This document shows, piece after piece, positions 32,875 through 41,909 of a stretch of DNA of 53,062 bases (position 1 is the first letter of the stretch; each line of letters opens with the position of its first letter). Below the pieces are notes generated by a model. It was not told where the DNA came from. It saw only the letters and a list, made by a program, of their open reading frames with translations, and made no database searches. A program made the position numbers and the translations under genes. This DNA comes from Candidatus Stackebrandtia excrementipullorum (lineage in GTDB: Bacteria > Actinomycetota > Actinomycetes > Mycobacteriales > Micromonosporaceae), in the NCBI GenBank assembly GCA_019113825.1, contig DXGR01000033.1, forward strand, positions 1-53,062, given 5' to 3'.

Positions 32875-34000
32875 GGGCCTGGCGGGGGTTGTGGTCGACG
32901 AGACCGCGATCTCCTATGTGAACCAGGAAACGAACTCGCTGACCTATCGCGGTTATCCGGTTCAACAGTTGACGAAACGATGCTCGTTCGAAGAGGTCGC
33001 CTACCTGATCCTGCACGGTGAACTGCCCGACGCCTCGCAACTTGAACGCTTCACCGCCGCCGAACGTGCCGGTCGTGGACTGCCGCGCAGCCTTACCGAC
33101 ACCCTGCGTCGCCTACCCGAATCCAGTCATCCCATGGACGCGCTGCGCACCGCGGTCAGCCACATCGGTGCCGAGGATCCTCTGGAGGACAGCAACCGGC
33201 CCAAACACAACGTCGCCAAGGCGGTGAGTCTGTTCGCGAAGCTTCCGACCGTGGTCGCCGCCGAACAGCGCCGCCGAAACGGGCTGGAGCCGATCGCGCC
33301 GGACCCGGCGCGCGGCTTCGCGGAGAACTTCCTGTACATGTGCGGCCACACGTCGCCGGCCACAGAGATCGTCGACGCCTTCGAGACCTCGCTGATCCTC
33401 TACGCCGAACACGGTTTCAACGCCTCCACGTTCACCGCACGAGTCGTCACGTCGACTCTGTCCGACTTCTACAGTTCCGTCATCGCCGCAATCGGAGCCC
33501 TCAAAGGCCCACTCCATGGTGGAGCCAACGAAGCGGTTATGCACATGATGGAGGAGATCGGCGACCCGTCCCGGGTGTCGGATTGGCTCGACGAGGCACT
33601 GGCGAAACGCCGCGTCATCATGGGTTTTGGCCATCGTGTCTACAAACACGGTGACTCGCGGGTGCCCATCATGAAGCAGGCGCTGTGGGAGGTTGCCGGC
33701 CACCACCGCGACGGCGCACGGCTAACGGAGATCTACCGCATTCTGGCCGACCGCATGCTGACGGCCAAAAACCTCCATCCGAACCTCGACTATCCAGCCG
33801 GGCCCGCTTACCACCTGATGGGCCTGGACATCCCGATCTTCACACCTGTCTTCGTGATGTCACGGATCACCGGCTGGTCTGCGCACATCATCGAGCAGCT
33901 GGAAGCCAACACGCTGATCCGTCCTTTGAGTCATTACAGCGGCGTCGCCGAACGCTCCATACCCGTGATGACTCGCACCCACAGGAAGGCAACGACATGA
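32861..34000 (+). CDS. prpC: 2-methylcitrate synthase
   Basis: A 379-residue citrate-synthase-family enzyme joining propionyl-CoA and oxaloacetate. The three catalytic residues are present: His in GPLHGGANE, His in GFGHRVYKHGD and Asp in NLDYPAG. Its compact size and GLAGVVVDETAISYVNQ start match actinobacterial PrpC rather than the larger GltA. ATG 32861 follows GGAG and lies inside the prpB 3' end. The stop overlaps the aldehyde dehydrogenase start by 4 nt (ATGA). Unlike the short citrate-synthase-like protein at 5204-5962, it is full length. Confidence 0.94.
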   Translation: MTMHKGLAGVVVDETAISYVNQETNSLTYRGYPVQQLTKRCSFEEVAYLILHGELPDASQLERFTAAERAGRGLPRSLTDTLRRLPESSHPMDALRTAVSHIGAEDPLEDSNRPKHNVAKAVSLFAKLPTVVAAEQRRRNGLEPIAPDPARGFAENFLYMCGHTSPATEIVDAFETSLILYAEHGFNASTFTARVVTSTLSDFYSSVIAAIGALKGPLHGGANEAVMHMMEEIGDPSRVSDWLDEALAKRRVIMGFGHRVYKHGDSRVPIMKQALWEVAGHHRDGARLTEIYRILADRMLTAKNLHPNLDYPAGPAYHLMGLDIPIFTPVFVMSRITGWSAHIIEQLEANTLIRPLSHYSGVAERSIPVMTRTHRKATT

Positions 34001-35559
34001 CGTCGGCGCAACGCGTCACGTACGCAACACTCACCAGCGACAACGAGGACCTGCACCGGTCTTACGAGGCCGGGGCCGTCGTGGCCGGCGGCCTGCTCGG
34101 CCGCGAGATCACCGGTCACCGTGCACCGCGCTCGACCAAGTCGACGCTTCACGAGGTGACCGGGCCACACGACCCGAGCGTGGTGATCTCGCGAGTCCGC
34201 GAGTCGACCGCCGCCGACGTGGCCGACGGCATCGCCACCGCCAAGGCGGCGTCACTGCGTTGGGCGACAACGGACTGGCGGGAACGTGTAGCGATCCTCG
34301 ACCGAGTGGCCGACCTGATCAGCGATCGGGTGTACGAGCTGGCGGCCCTGATGAGTCTGGAGAACGGCAAAAACCGTCTCGAGGCTCTCGGCGACGTCGA
34401 AGAGGCCGCGGACATGATCCGCTACTACTGCACCCAGATGGTCGACAACAACGGTTACAACCATCCCATGGGGACGATCGTCGACACCGAACGTACCCGC
34501 AGTGTCCTGAAACCGTACGGGGTGTGGGCGGTGATCGCACCCTTCAACTTCCCGGCGGCGCTTTCGGCCGGACCCACGGGAGCGGCACTGGTCACCGGAA
34601 ACACCGTGGTCCTCAAGCCCAGCCTGACCGGGGCCTTCACGGCCGCGAAACTGTTCGAATGCTTCACCGAAGCCGGACTGCCGCCCGACGTCGCCGTGCT
34701 ACTGCCCGGTGGCGACGAGGTCGGCAAAGCCGTCGTCGACGACGAACGCATCGGCGGCATCACGTTCACCGGGTCGTCACAGACCGGGTTCGACATCTTC
34801 AACGGATTCAGCCGCCACTACCCGAAGCCGGTCATGGCGGAAACGGGTGGAAAGAACCCGACAATCGTTTCGGCCAACGCCGACCTCGACGCCGCGGCAC
34901 TGGGAGTGGCACGGTCGGCTTTCGGTTACGCCGGTCAAAAATGTTCGGCATGTTCGCGGGTCTACGTCGACGCGTCGGTGCACGACGACTTCGTCGCGCG
35001 ACTCGTGGAGACGACCCGGGGCCTGACCATCGGCTCGCCCATCGAGAGGGACACCTTCGTCGGTCCCGTCGTCGATCGCGAGGCCGTGGAACGGTACCGA
35101 CGCGCGGTCGAACACGCGAAGAAGTGCGGCACCGTGGCCGTCGGCGGCCGGTTCCTGGGCGGCACGGCCGAGCTGCCCGGGCACTATCTCGCCCCCACGG
35201 TCGTGACCGGTGTGGACGTCTCCGACGACCTGTTCGTCACCGAGCTGTTCGCGCCGTTCGTCGCCGTCGCGGCCGTTTCGTCGTTCGACGAGGGCTTGAG
35301 GCTGGCCAACGCCGGGCATGCCGGTCTGACCGCCGGGTGTTTCTCATCCGACCAGGATGAGATCGACCGGTTCCTCAACGAGATCGAAGCCGGCGTCGTG
35401 TATGTCAACCGACCCTCCGGCGCCACCACCGGGGCCTGGCCCGGCGTTCAGCCGTTCGGTGGCTGGAAGGCGTCCGGCAGCACCGGCAAAGCCGGCGGCG
35501 GCCTGTATTACCTGCCCGAATTCCTACGTGAACAGTCTCAAACGGTGGTGACAGCATGA
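33997..35559 (+). CDS. NAD(P)-dependent aldehyde dehydrogenase, P5C-dehydrogenase-like
   Basis: A 520-residue aldehyde dehydrogenase. The catalytic Cys region, FGYAGQKCSACSRVYV, is the signature of L-glutamate-gamma-semialdehyde (P5C) dehydrogenase and RocA/PutA relatives, not of methylmalonate-semialdehyde dehydrogenase. The general base is in MAETGGKNP and the NAD loop in FTGSSQTG. The Asn of the active site is in IAPFNFP. It overlaps prpC and the following aminotransferase by 4 nt each. The family oxidises semialdehydes made by omega-aminotransferases, so it likely works with the aminotransferase next to it. Exact aldehyde unknown. Confidence 0.85.
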   Translation: MTSAQRVTYATLTSDNEDLHRSYEAGAVVAGGLLGREITGHRAPRSTKSTLHEVTGPHDPSVVISRVRESTAADVADGIATAKAASLRWATTDWRERVAILDRVADLISDRVYELAALMSLENGKNRLEALGDVEEAADMIRYYCTQMVDNNGYNHPMGTIVDTERTRSVLKPYGVWAVIAPFNFPAALSAGPTGAALVTGNTVVLKPSLTGAFTAAKLFECFTEAGLPPDVAVLLPGGDEVGKAVVDDERIGGITFTGSSQTGFDIFNGFSRHYPKPVMAETGGKNPTIVSANADLDAAALGVARSAFGYAGQKCSACSRVYVDASVHDDFVARLVETTRGLTIGSPIERDTFVGPVVDREAVERYRRAVEHAKKCGTVAVGGRFLGGTAELPGHYLAPTVVTGVDVSDDLFVTELFAPFVAVAAVSSFDEGLRLANAGHAGLTAGCFSSDQDEIDRFLNEIEAGVVYVNRPSGATTGAWPGVQPFGGWKASGSTGKAGGGLYYLPEFLREQSQTVVTA

Positions 35560-36884
35560 CCCTCGACACCTGGCTCGATCCGAACCGGACCGTACCGGAT
35601 CTGCGGACGAAACTCCCCGGTCCGTTGGGGACCAAACTGCTCGAAGAGGACCTTTCGATCACCAGTCCCTCACTGCCGAGGGCATACCCCATGGTTCCGG
35701 TACGGGGCAGCGGTGCCGCCGTCGAGGACATCGACGGGAACCTCTTCCTCGACTTCAATGCCGGTATCGCCGTCAACTCGACCGGACACGCACACCCCGC
35801 GGTCGTCCAGGCGGTGCGTGACCAGGCCGAGAACCTGCTGCACTACTCCGCCAGCGACTTCTATCTGCCGATCTACTCGCAGATGTGCCGCCGACTCGCC
35901 CGGACCGCACCGATGTCGGGGCCGACACGGGTGTTCCTCACCAACTCCGGCGCCGAGGCCGTCGAAGGCGCCATGAAGCTGGTGCGGCATGCGACCGGTC
36001 GCCACGGCATCATCAGTTTCTTCGGCGGGTTCCACGGCCGCAGCTACGGCGCAGTAACTTTGACGGCGTCAAAATCCAAGTACCACAAGGGTTTCGGCCC
36101 GCTCGTGCCCGGCGTTTACCACGCCCCGTACGCTGACGCCGCCCGCGATAACCCCGCAGAGGGCCTCTGGCACACGATCGAGCACCTGGAGAACGTGCTG
36201 TTCCGTCACCAAGTCGATCCAAGCGAGATCGCCGCGGTTTTCGTCGAACCGATCCAAGGGGAAGGCGGCTACATCGTTCCGCCACCGGGTTGGATGACTG
36301 CGCTTGCCGACCTGTGCCGGTCACACGGCATCCTGCTGGTCGCCGACGAAGTACAGTCCGGGGCCGGCCGCACTGGTCGCATGTGGGCGATCGAGCACAC
36401 CGGCGTCGAACCCGACATCCTACTCAGCGCGAAGGGCCTCGCTTCAGGGCTTCCGTTGGGCGCGTTCATGGCGCGCGCCGACATCATGGAGTCGTGGGGC
36501 ACCGGGGCACACGGTTCGACATACGGCGGGAGCCCGATCCCGTGCGCGGCCGGCATCGCCACGCTCGACGTCATCGAGTCGGAGAAACTGCTGGACAACG
36601 CGACCGCACGCGGTGAGCAGATCACCACCGGATTGTCCGGGATCGCCACACGATCCGGCAGCATCACCGACGTGCGCGGGGTCGGATTGATGATCGGTGT
36701 CGAGTTCACCGACGGCGACACCGCCGCCAAGGTCCAGGAGGCGTGTTTCAGGCGCGGCCTTCTGGTCCTGGAGGCCGGGGAGAACGTGATCCGCATGTCT
36801 CCGCCGCTGGTTATCGACGCCGCGCAGGTCGACGCCGCCCTGGAACTGTTCGAGGCGGCCGTCATCGAGGTCGAACATGTCTAA
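35556..36884 (+). CDS. Class III (omega) aminotransferase, GABA/ornithine-type
   Basis: A 442-residue PLP aminotransferase similar to GabT-type enzymes. FLTNSGAEAVEGAMKL binds the phosphate, EPIQGEGGYIVPP and VADEVQSGAGRTG carry the PLP Asp, and LLSAKGLASGLPLGA the Schiff-base Lys. The N-terminus (LPGPLGTKLLEED) matches actinobacterial 4-aminobutyrate or related aminotransferases. It should move the terminal amino group of an omega-amine to a 2-oxoacid, leaving a semialdehyde for the adjacent dehydrogenase. It overlaps its upstream neighbour by 4 nt and the CoA-transferase A start by 8 nt. Confidence 0.87.
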   Translation: MTLDTWLDPNRTVPDLRTKLPGPLGTKLLEEDLSITSPSLPRAYPMVPVRGSGAAVEDIDGNLFLDFNAGIAVNSTGHAHPAVVQAVRDQAENLLHYSASDFYLPIYSQMCRRLARTAPMSGPTRVFLTNSGAEAVEGAMKLVRHATGRHGIISFFGGFHGRSYGAVTLTASKSKYHKGFGPLVPGVYHAPYADAARDNPAEGLWHTIEHLENVLFRHQVDPSEIAAVFVEPIQGEGGYIVPPPGWMTALADLCRSHGILLVADEVQSGAGRTGRMWAIEHTGVEPDILLSAKGLASGLPLGAFMARADIMESWGTGAHGSTYGGSPIPCAAGIATLDVIESEKLLDNATARGEQITTGLSGIATRSGSITDVRGVGLMIGVEFTDGDTAAKVQEACFRRGLLVLEAGENVIRMSPPLVIDAAQVDAALELFEAAVIEVEHV

Positions 36885-37782
36885 AGTGGTATCGATGGCG
36901 GAGGCGATCGCGTGGGCCGTATCCGACGGCGACTGCGTCGCAGTCGAGGGGTTCACCCACCTGATCTCTTTCGCCGCCGGCCACGAGATCATCCGGCAGG
37001 GGCGCAGAAACCTCACCCTCTGCCGGATGACCCCCGACGTCGTCTACGACCAACTCGTCGGGGCCGGCGTCGCGAGAAAACTCGTGTTCTCGTGGCTGGG
37101 CAACCCCGGCGTCGGATCGCTACACGCGATCCGACGCCGCGTCGAAAACGACGGAGACCTCGAACTCGAGGAGTACTCGCACTTCGGCATGCTCGGCCGC
37201 TACATCGCCGGGGCCGCGCGGTTGCCGTTCTACCCGGTGCGCAGCTTCACCGGCAGCGACCTGGCCGCCGCCAATCCGCGCATCGCCTCGGTGACATCGC
37301 CGTACGACGGTGAGACCATCCCCGTCGTACCGCCGCTCAACCCCGATGTGACCGTCGTCCACGCCCAGCGCGGCGACTCCGAAGGCAACATCCAGGCGTG
37401 GGGACTGCTCGGGTGTCAGAAGGAGGCCGCCTTCGCCGCCGACCGGGTCGTCGCCGTGGTCGAGGAGCTCGTCGACGAGTCGGTCATCCGGTCCGACCCG
37501 AACCGAGTTCTCATTCCCGGCGTCAAGGTCGACGCGGTCGTCGTGTGCCCGATGGGAGCGCACCCCTCGTACGCGCAGGGCCATTACGACCGCGACAACG
37601 ACTTCTACGTCGCGTGGGAGCGGATCAGCCGCGACCCCACCGCACTGGAATCCTGGTTGGACGAATGGGTTTACAGCACTCGGGACCATTCCGCGTACCT
37701 GGCCAAGCTCGGTGACGACCACTGGAAAACATTGACACCGGGCCCGAAATTCGCATACCCCGTCAACTACGGAGAGTACTGA
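36877..37782 (+). CDS. CoA-transferase subunit A (family I)
   Basis: A 301-residue alpha subunit related to glutaconate/3-oxoacid CoA-transferases. Visible landmarks: DGDCVAVEGFTHL (beta-strand and turn), FSWLGNPGVGS, HAQRGDSEGNIQAWG and an Asn-Tyr end typical of the GctA-like branch. The subunit alone lacks the catalytic Glu, which is in subunit B encoded next. The start lies within the aminotransferase end, and the stop shares one base with subunit B. Its role is to place CoA on an acid made by the operon using a donor such as acetyl- or succinyl-CoA. IpdA-like hydrolase function is less likely given the B subunit Glu. Confidence 0.85.
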   Translation: MSKVVSMAEAIAWAVSDGDCVAVEGFTHLISFAAGHEIIRQGRRNLTLCRMTPDVVYDQLVGAGVARKLVFSWLGNPGVGSLHAIRRRVENDGDLELEEYSHFGMLGRYIAGAARLPFYPVRSFTGSDLAAANPRIASVTSPYDGETIPVVPPLNPDVTVVHAQRGDSEGNIQAWGLLGCQKEAAFAADRVVAVVEELVDESVIRSDPNRVLIPGVKVDAVVVCPMGAHPSYAQGHYDRDNDFYVAWERISRDPTALESWLDEWVYSTRDHSAYLAKLGDDHWKTLTPGPKFAYPVNYGEY

Positions 37783-38519
37783 TGACGTCGTGGACCCGAT
37801 CGGAGATGCTCGTCGTCGCCGGCGCCCGCGCACTGGCCGGAACCCGCGTCTGCTTTGTGGGCGTGGGCCTGCCCAACCTGGCGGTGACACTGGCGCAGCG
37901 AACCGTCGCACCGGAGCTGGAACTCGTCTACGAATCAGGCGTTTACGGCTCGCGGCCGTCCCGCCAACCACTGTCCATCGGAGACCCGTGCCTGGTGACC
38001 GGGTCGGGCGCCGTAACCCCGATGCCGGAACTGTTCCAGTACTACCTGCAAGGCGGACTCGTCGACGTCGGGTTCCTCGGAGCCGCGCAACTCGACCGAC
38101 ACGGCAACGTCAACACCACCGTGATCGGAAACGACTACGGGAACCCGACGGTGCGGTTGCCGGGCTCCGGCGGCGCTTGCGACATCGCGCTCAACGCCGG
38201 TGAAGTCCTGCTGCTCATGCGGCAGTCGCGGCGCTCGTTCGTCGAACGCGTGGACTTCATCACGACCCCTGGACGCATCGACGACCCTTCCCGCAAAGGC
38301 CTCACCCGGGTCGTCACCGACCTCGGCGAGTACCGGTTCGACGGCAACGAACTGGTGTTGACGTCGCTGCACCCCGGTGTCGACGTCGACGAGGTTCACG
38401 AGGCCACCGGTTGGCCGCTTCGAGTCGCCGACGACCTGACACACACGGAACCACCACGCGAGGAGGAGCTGAGCCTGCTGCGTGACGAGCTGGATCCTGG
38501 ACGGGTCTACCTGAAATGA
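37782..38519 (+). CDS. CoA-transferase subunit B (family I)
   Basis: A 245-residue beta subunit. The catalytic Glu is in LVYESGVYG, where the enzyme-CoA thioester forms. GSGAVTPMPELFQYYLQGG and VNTTVIG are also typical. It starts in TGATG, sharing a base with the subunit A stop, and overlaps the second aminotransferase by 4 nt, so equimolar synthesis with subunit A is likely. Together with A it is a family I CoA-transferase, complete in length. The acid substrate is not readable from sequence. Confidence 0.87.
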   Translation: MTSWTRSEMLVVAGARALAGTRVCFVGVGLPNLAVTLAQRTVAPELELVYESGVYGSRPSRQPLSIGDPCLVTGSGAVTPMPELFQYYLQGGLVDVGFLGAAQLDRHGNVNTTVIGNDYGNPTVRLPGSGGACDIALNAGEVLLLMRQSRRSFVERVDFITTPGRIDDPSRKGLTRVVTDLGEYRFDGNELVLTSLHPGVDVDEVHEATGWPLRVADDLTHTEPPREEELSLLRDELDPGRVYLK

Positions 38520-39850
38520 CACTTTTCTCCCGATCCCCCGACCCTCTCCCCGCGGCGGTAGCCGCCGACGGAGCACAAATCTGGGACGCCGACGGAAACC
38601 GGTACCTCGACGGCGGAAGCGGCGCGCTCGTCGTCAACATCGGACACGGCAACACCGCCGTACGGGATGCCGTTGCACGGCAACTGACCCGGGTCCCCTA
38701 TGTACATGCGACGAAGTTCACGACGGACGCTCTGATCGAGTACACGCACCGCCTGGCGCCGCTTCTACCGGTCGACGACGCACACGTCTACCCGGTCTCA
38801 GGTGGCGGGGAAGCCGTCGAAACCGCGCTGAAGCTCGCCCGCGCGTACCATCTCGCCCGTGGCGAAGACCGCGACATCGTGATCAGTCGCCAAGGCTCGT
38901 ACCACGGCAATGTCCGCGGTGCGCTCGCCGTGTCGGGTAGGCCCGGTCTACGCCGACCGTACGAACCCTGGCTCGACCACACCGTGTTCGTCCCGGCCGC
39001 TTACGAGTACCGCTGCGAGTTCCCACAGCATCCGCACGGCTGCGCCATGGCACACGCCCAGGCGCTGCACGAGGCCGTTGAAACGGCCGGCCCGGAGCGG
39101 GTCGCTGCGTTCATCGCCGAACCGGTCTCAGGTGCCTCGCTAGGCGCGTGCGTACCGCCGGCGGCCTACTGGCACCTGATGAGCCGGGTTTGCGACCGTT
39201 ACGGGATTCTGCTCATCATCGACGAAGTCCTGACAGGGTTCGGCAGAACCGGTCGCTGGTTCGCCTCCGACCACTTCGGTCTCCGGGCCGACATCGTGGT
39301 CATCGGGAAGGGCGCGGCCTCCGGTTACTGGCCGCTGGGCGCTGCAGCATGCTCACGTCAAGTGCACGAGACCGTGGGAGGAGCCGCCTTCACCCACGGC
39401 TTCACGTTCTCGCACCACCCGGCCGGTGCTGCTGCCGGGCTGGCCGTCCTCGATGTCATGCATGCCGAGGGCCTCGTTGAAGCCGCCGAGGTCAACGGAC
39501 GGATCCTGGGCTCCGAACTGATCGGCCGTCTCGGTGACCATCCGTTCGTCGGTGACATCCGGGGGGTCGGGATGCTGTGGGCGATCGAACTGGTCGCCGA
39601 CCGCACCGACCGGGCACCGTTCCTGCGTAGCAGTCGTGTGGTCGAACGGGTCGTGCACACCGCTCGACACAACGGCCTGGCGACCTACTCGTCCACCGGT
39701 TGCGCCGACGGCACCAACGGTGACCTGATCGTCCTCGGCCCGCCACTGTGCTCGACCCCGGCGGAGGTCGGTGAGATCGCCGACATCACCGCCACAGCAA
39801 TCACCGATTCTCTTCCAGAGTCGGGCCGACGTCGGCGACGTCCTGAATGA
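38516..39850 (+). CDS. Second class III aminotransferase
   Basis: A 444-residue PLP aminotransferase distinct from the first. Motifs: YPVSGGGEAVETALKLAR (phosphate site), RQGSYHGN, IIDEVLTGFGRTGRW (PLP Asp) and VVIGKGAASGYWPLGA (Lys). The SYHGN/FSHHPAG pattern resembles BioA- or taurine/beta-alanine-type omega-aminotransferases. It is the last gene of the operon. Its final 50 nt are antisense to the 3' end of the lipoprotein gene on the other strand. Two different omega-aminotransferases in one transcript suggest a diamine or amino acid deaminated at both ends, or two substrates entering one route. Confidence 0.87.
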   Translation: MTLFSRSPDPLPAAVAADGAQIWDADGNRYLDGGSGALVVNIGHGNTAVRDAVARQLTRVPYVHATKFTTDALIEYTHRLAPLLPVDDAHVYPVSGGGEAVETALKLARAYHLARGEDRDIVISRQGSYHGNVRGALAVSGRPGLRRPYEPWLDHTVFVPAAYEYRCEFPQHPHGCAMAHAQALHEAVETAGPERVAAFIAEPVSGASLGACVPPAAYWHLMSRVCDRYGILLIIDEVLTGFGRTGRWFASDHFGLRADIVVIGKGAASGYWPLGAAACSRQVHETVGGAAFTHGFTFSHHPAGAAAGLAVLDVMHAEGLVEAAEVNGRILGSELIGRLGDHPFVGDIRGVGMLWAIELVADRTDRAPFLRSSRVVERVVHTARHNGLATYSSTGCADGTNGDLIVLGPPLCSTPAEVGEIADITATAITDSLPESGRRRRRPE

Positions 39851-40280
39851 TCTCGACGATTTCCTGCGCGGGCTCGCTGTTCACACAACCGTTGTTGGCG
39901 TTGGACACGACGTCGACACCGACCTCAAGGCTCCACACATACGGCGGCAAGACCGTGGCGCATTCCATCTCGTTCTCGTGGTCGTGTGGAAAATCCTCGG
40001 CCTCGACGAGTTGGGCGATCCGCAGCACCTGGTCGTCGGCGAGTTGACCGGTCGCAGTGACATCGCCGGAACGGTCCCATGTGCCGTCTTCGGCCACCTT
40101 GACGACGGCCTCCATGACCATGTCGCCGTCGGAGTCGGTTTCGGAAACCGTGTAAATAATTGCCGGCATCATCACGGGCTCGTCCGAAACCGGCTCCGCG
40201 ACGTCGTCGCCGGTAGATCCCGCCTGGCCACAAGCCGTCAACGCAAACGCGGCGACCGCCACAACAATCGTCTTCTTCAT
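39801..40280 (-). CDS. Secreted lipoprotein, unknown function
   Basis: A 159-residue lipoprotein from ATG 40280 (CAGGGG upstream). MKKTIVVAVAAFALTACGQ is a signal peptide with lipobox LTAC. The mature part is acidic with a short low-complexity linker, then a mixed alpha/beta domain with two Cys (ECATV, NNGCVN) that could form a disulphide, and a DFPHDHENE patch. It resembles small extracellular protein-inhibitor-like actinobacterial lipoproteins in shape, but I recognise no family. It overlaps the end of the convergent aminotransferase by 50 nt. Confidence 0.75.
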   Translation of the reverse strand: MKKTIVVAVAAFALTACGQAGSTGDDVAEPVSDEPVMMPAIIYTVSETDSDGDMVMEAVVKVAEDGTWDRSGDVTATGQLADDQVLRIAQLVEAEDFPHDHENEMECATVLPPYVWSLEVGVDVVSNANNGCVNSEPAQEIVEIIQDVADVGPTLEENR

Positions 40281-40283
40281 GCC

Positions 40284-40325
40284 CCTGTGACGCGCCACAG
40301 GCGCATGCGGTTCACCACCGTGAAC
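40284..40325. promoter_or_regulatory. Two inverted repeats before the lipoprotein gene
   Basis: CCTGTG-ACGCGC-CACAGG (40284-40301) spans the lipoprotein ribosome binding site, and GTTCAC-CACC-GTGAAC (40310-40325) lies just upstream. The second has a T-run on the wrong side to terminate the kinase gene, so both may be operators or a leader structure. Confidence 0.4.
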
Positions 40326-40348
40326 AAAAGGCCTACCGGCTGCGACGG

Positions 40349-40888
40349 CTACATCGACGTCACGGTTCTCGCAATCGCCCGCGCGCACGCCAACGGCTCG
40401 GCGTTCGTCGTGTCGACCTCGACGTCATAGGCGACACCCTCGTGTACCGACAACGCCTGCAACTTCGCCATGCCGGACACTCGATCACCGCGAGCAATTT
40501 CCCGACCGGCCGCCGTCTCCGGATCACACCGCACACCGACCCACAGCACGTCAAGCCCGTCGAGCGCGTCACGCCACCGTTGTTGAGAAGCGGCGCCGCC
40601 GAGAAACACGTCGTCGACGACGATTCGCGCGCCCGCCCGCGCCATCGTGGCCACCCCCGCCATCCACGCCGCCTCGAGCCTGCGAAAGTCGGCCCCGATG
40701 GTCACCGAACCGTCGGGGGCAAACTCGACTCCGCCCGCTGAATCCTGCATGGACTTCGGCAACGCATCGACGAACACGTCGACCCCGACGGCGAGCCACG
40801 GTTCGGGCAGAACCGCCTGTAGACATCGGATGATCCCCGTCTTTCCCGAACTGGAACCGCCGTTGAGCACCATCAGCTGAAAGGTCAC
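40349..40888 (-). CDS. Chloramphenicol phosphotransferase-like P-loop kinase
   Basis: A 179-residue kinase, the normal size for chloramphenicol 3-O-phosphotransferase (CPT, Pfam CPT). [13 protein letters not shown] is the Walker A motif, and [10 protein letters not shown] carries the CPT catalytic Asp position. [12 protein letters not shown] resembles the Walker B-like strand and [12 protein letters not shown] the lid. The chosen start is GTG 40888, matching the family's VTxQxxVLNGG start; ATG 40873 is possible. CPT inactivates chloramphenicol in its producer. In other actinobacteria relatives are of unknown role, so resistance is an inference. Confidence 0.8.
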   Translation of the reverse strand: MTFQLMVLNGGSSSGKTGIIRCLQAVLPEPWLAVGVDVFVDALPKSMQDSAGGVEFAPDGSVTIGADFRRLEAAWMAGVATMARAGARIVVDDVFLGGAASQQRWRDALDGLDVLWVGVRCDPETAAGREIARGDRVSGMAKLQALSVHEGVAYDVEVDTTNAEPLACARAIARTVTSM

Positions 40889-41065
40889 GCCGTGACGGTA
40901 TGCAGCCTCGACGGGTAGGTCAACGCGTTTACGACCACGGCGTCGTCCCGCCCGTGACGGCAACCGTCGAAAGTCACGCAATCGGGTCCGGACACACATC
41001 CGGCGCCCGGAATGTCCGAACAGCACACCCGTTCGGGTGATTGTGGCCCGTTTCCCGTCAGGGCT

Positions 41066-41091
41066 GCGTATCTCAACCGTTGCACGGGTAT
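41066..41091 (+). promoter_or_regulatory. Weak SigB/SigF-like site
   Basis: GCGT (41066-41069) and GGGTAT (41086-41091) are 16 nt apart. The -10 is perfect and the -35 fits only the loose GNNT form. It lies 25 nt upstream of the DUF6907-like start. Confidence 0.3.
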
Positions 41092-41115
41092 AGGCACCCA
41101 TCAAGGAGGCACCCC

Positions 41116-41640
41116 GTGAACCACGCCGTCACCCCGCCCTCGCAACGTCGCCGCGACGGCTTCGCGACCGTCGTCGATCTCGCCTCACGGTTCGACCGGC
41201 CGTCCCCGACCGTCCCCAACCACTGTTGGCGTTGCGGCGCCACCGGTGTACCCCTGGTCCGTGACCAACACGTGTCACGCCGCAAACGCTGTCGGCCGGG
41301 ACTGCCGTGCGTGGACCGTCCGACCGACGTCGCCGACCATCACTGTCCCCCGTGGTGCACCGAAAACCACTCCCGGTCGCCCGTCGACGGTCGGACACAC
41401 CGGTCCGCCGTGTTCGAGTCGACGGTGGTGACCGAAACGGGACGCATCAACCGCGTCGACGCCCGGCTCGTCGCGTGGGAAAGTCCCGACGGTGTTCGAG
41501 AACCGGTCGAGATGTCCATCGACGGCGGGTCCTTCAGGTTCCGTGTGACACCGGCGCAGGCCCGGCGCCTGTCGAACACACTGGGAGGCCTTGCGGAACT
41601 GGCCGACACCACGGACACGGGCCTCCTCAAATCGGCGTGA
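41116..41640 (+). CDS. DUF6907-like protein with Cys/His motif
   Basis: A 174-residue protein from GTG 41116, preceded by AAGGAGG. Near the centre, [11 protein letters not shown] is the metal-binding-looking signature of the DUF6907 family, common in Streptomyces-like actinobacteria. An extra CWRC with nearby Cys ([10 protein letters not shown]) in the N-terminal half could form a zinc site. The C-terminal ~90 residues look like a beta-rich domain ([25 protein letters not shown]) ending in a helix, [12 protein letters not shown]. Function is unknown. It may be read from the weak stress-like promoter just upstream. Confidence 0.65.
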   Translation: MNHAVTPPSQRRRDGFATVVDLASRFDRPSPTVPNHCWRCGATGVPLVRDQHVSRRKRCRPGLPCVDRPTDVADHHCPPWCTENHSRSPVDGRTHRSAVFESTVVTETGRINRVDARLVAWESPDGVREPVEMSIDGGSFRFRVTPAQARRLSNTLGGLAELADTTDTGLLKSA

Positions 41641-41909
41641 CCGTGCAACCGGTCTCCTACACGAGGTGCGGAGCCCGGTCACCGGGAGCGACGACGCGCC
41701 GGTCTTTACCGTCGACGGAACCCGAAAACGCCCGTGACGGTGTGCGATCCGCGGTCGACGCGGATGTGGCCGTTGCGTGGCATGATCGCCCCGAATACGA
41801 GTCGCCTCAACAATGCCGCCTGCTCATCGACGACGGGCAAATCGGCAGCCGGTCGATTGTGTGGACACCGACGTTTCCCGCGACCGGCACGACGACACGG
41901 CCGGTGCGT
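41641..41909. other. Intergenic stretch without a recognisable gene
   Basis: I see no supported gene in these 269 nt between the DUF6907-like gene and the convergent glycosyltransferase. A 6-bp stem, ACCGGC/GCCGGT (41883-41905), just beyond the glycosyltransferase stop may be its terminator. Confidence 0.4.

Noticed and set aside
33997-35559. Methylmalonate-semialdehyde dehydrogenase as identity of the aldehyde dehydrogenase next to prpC
   Set aside because: It would fit propionyl-CoA supply, but the catalytic-Cys motif GQKCSACSR is that of P5C-dehydrogenase-like enzymes, not MmsA.
36877-38519. IpdAB-type steroid-ring hydrolase as identity of the CoA-transferase pair
   Set aside because: IpdB lacks the catalytic Glu, whereas subunit B here has it in YESG, and no steroid genes are nearby.
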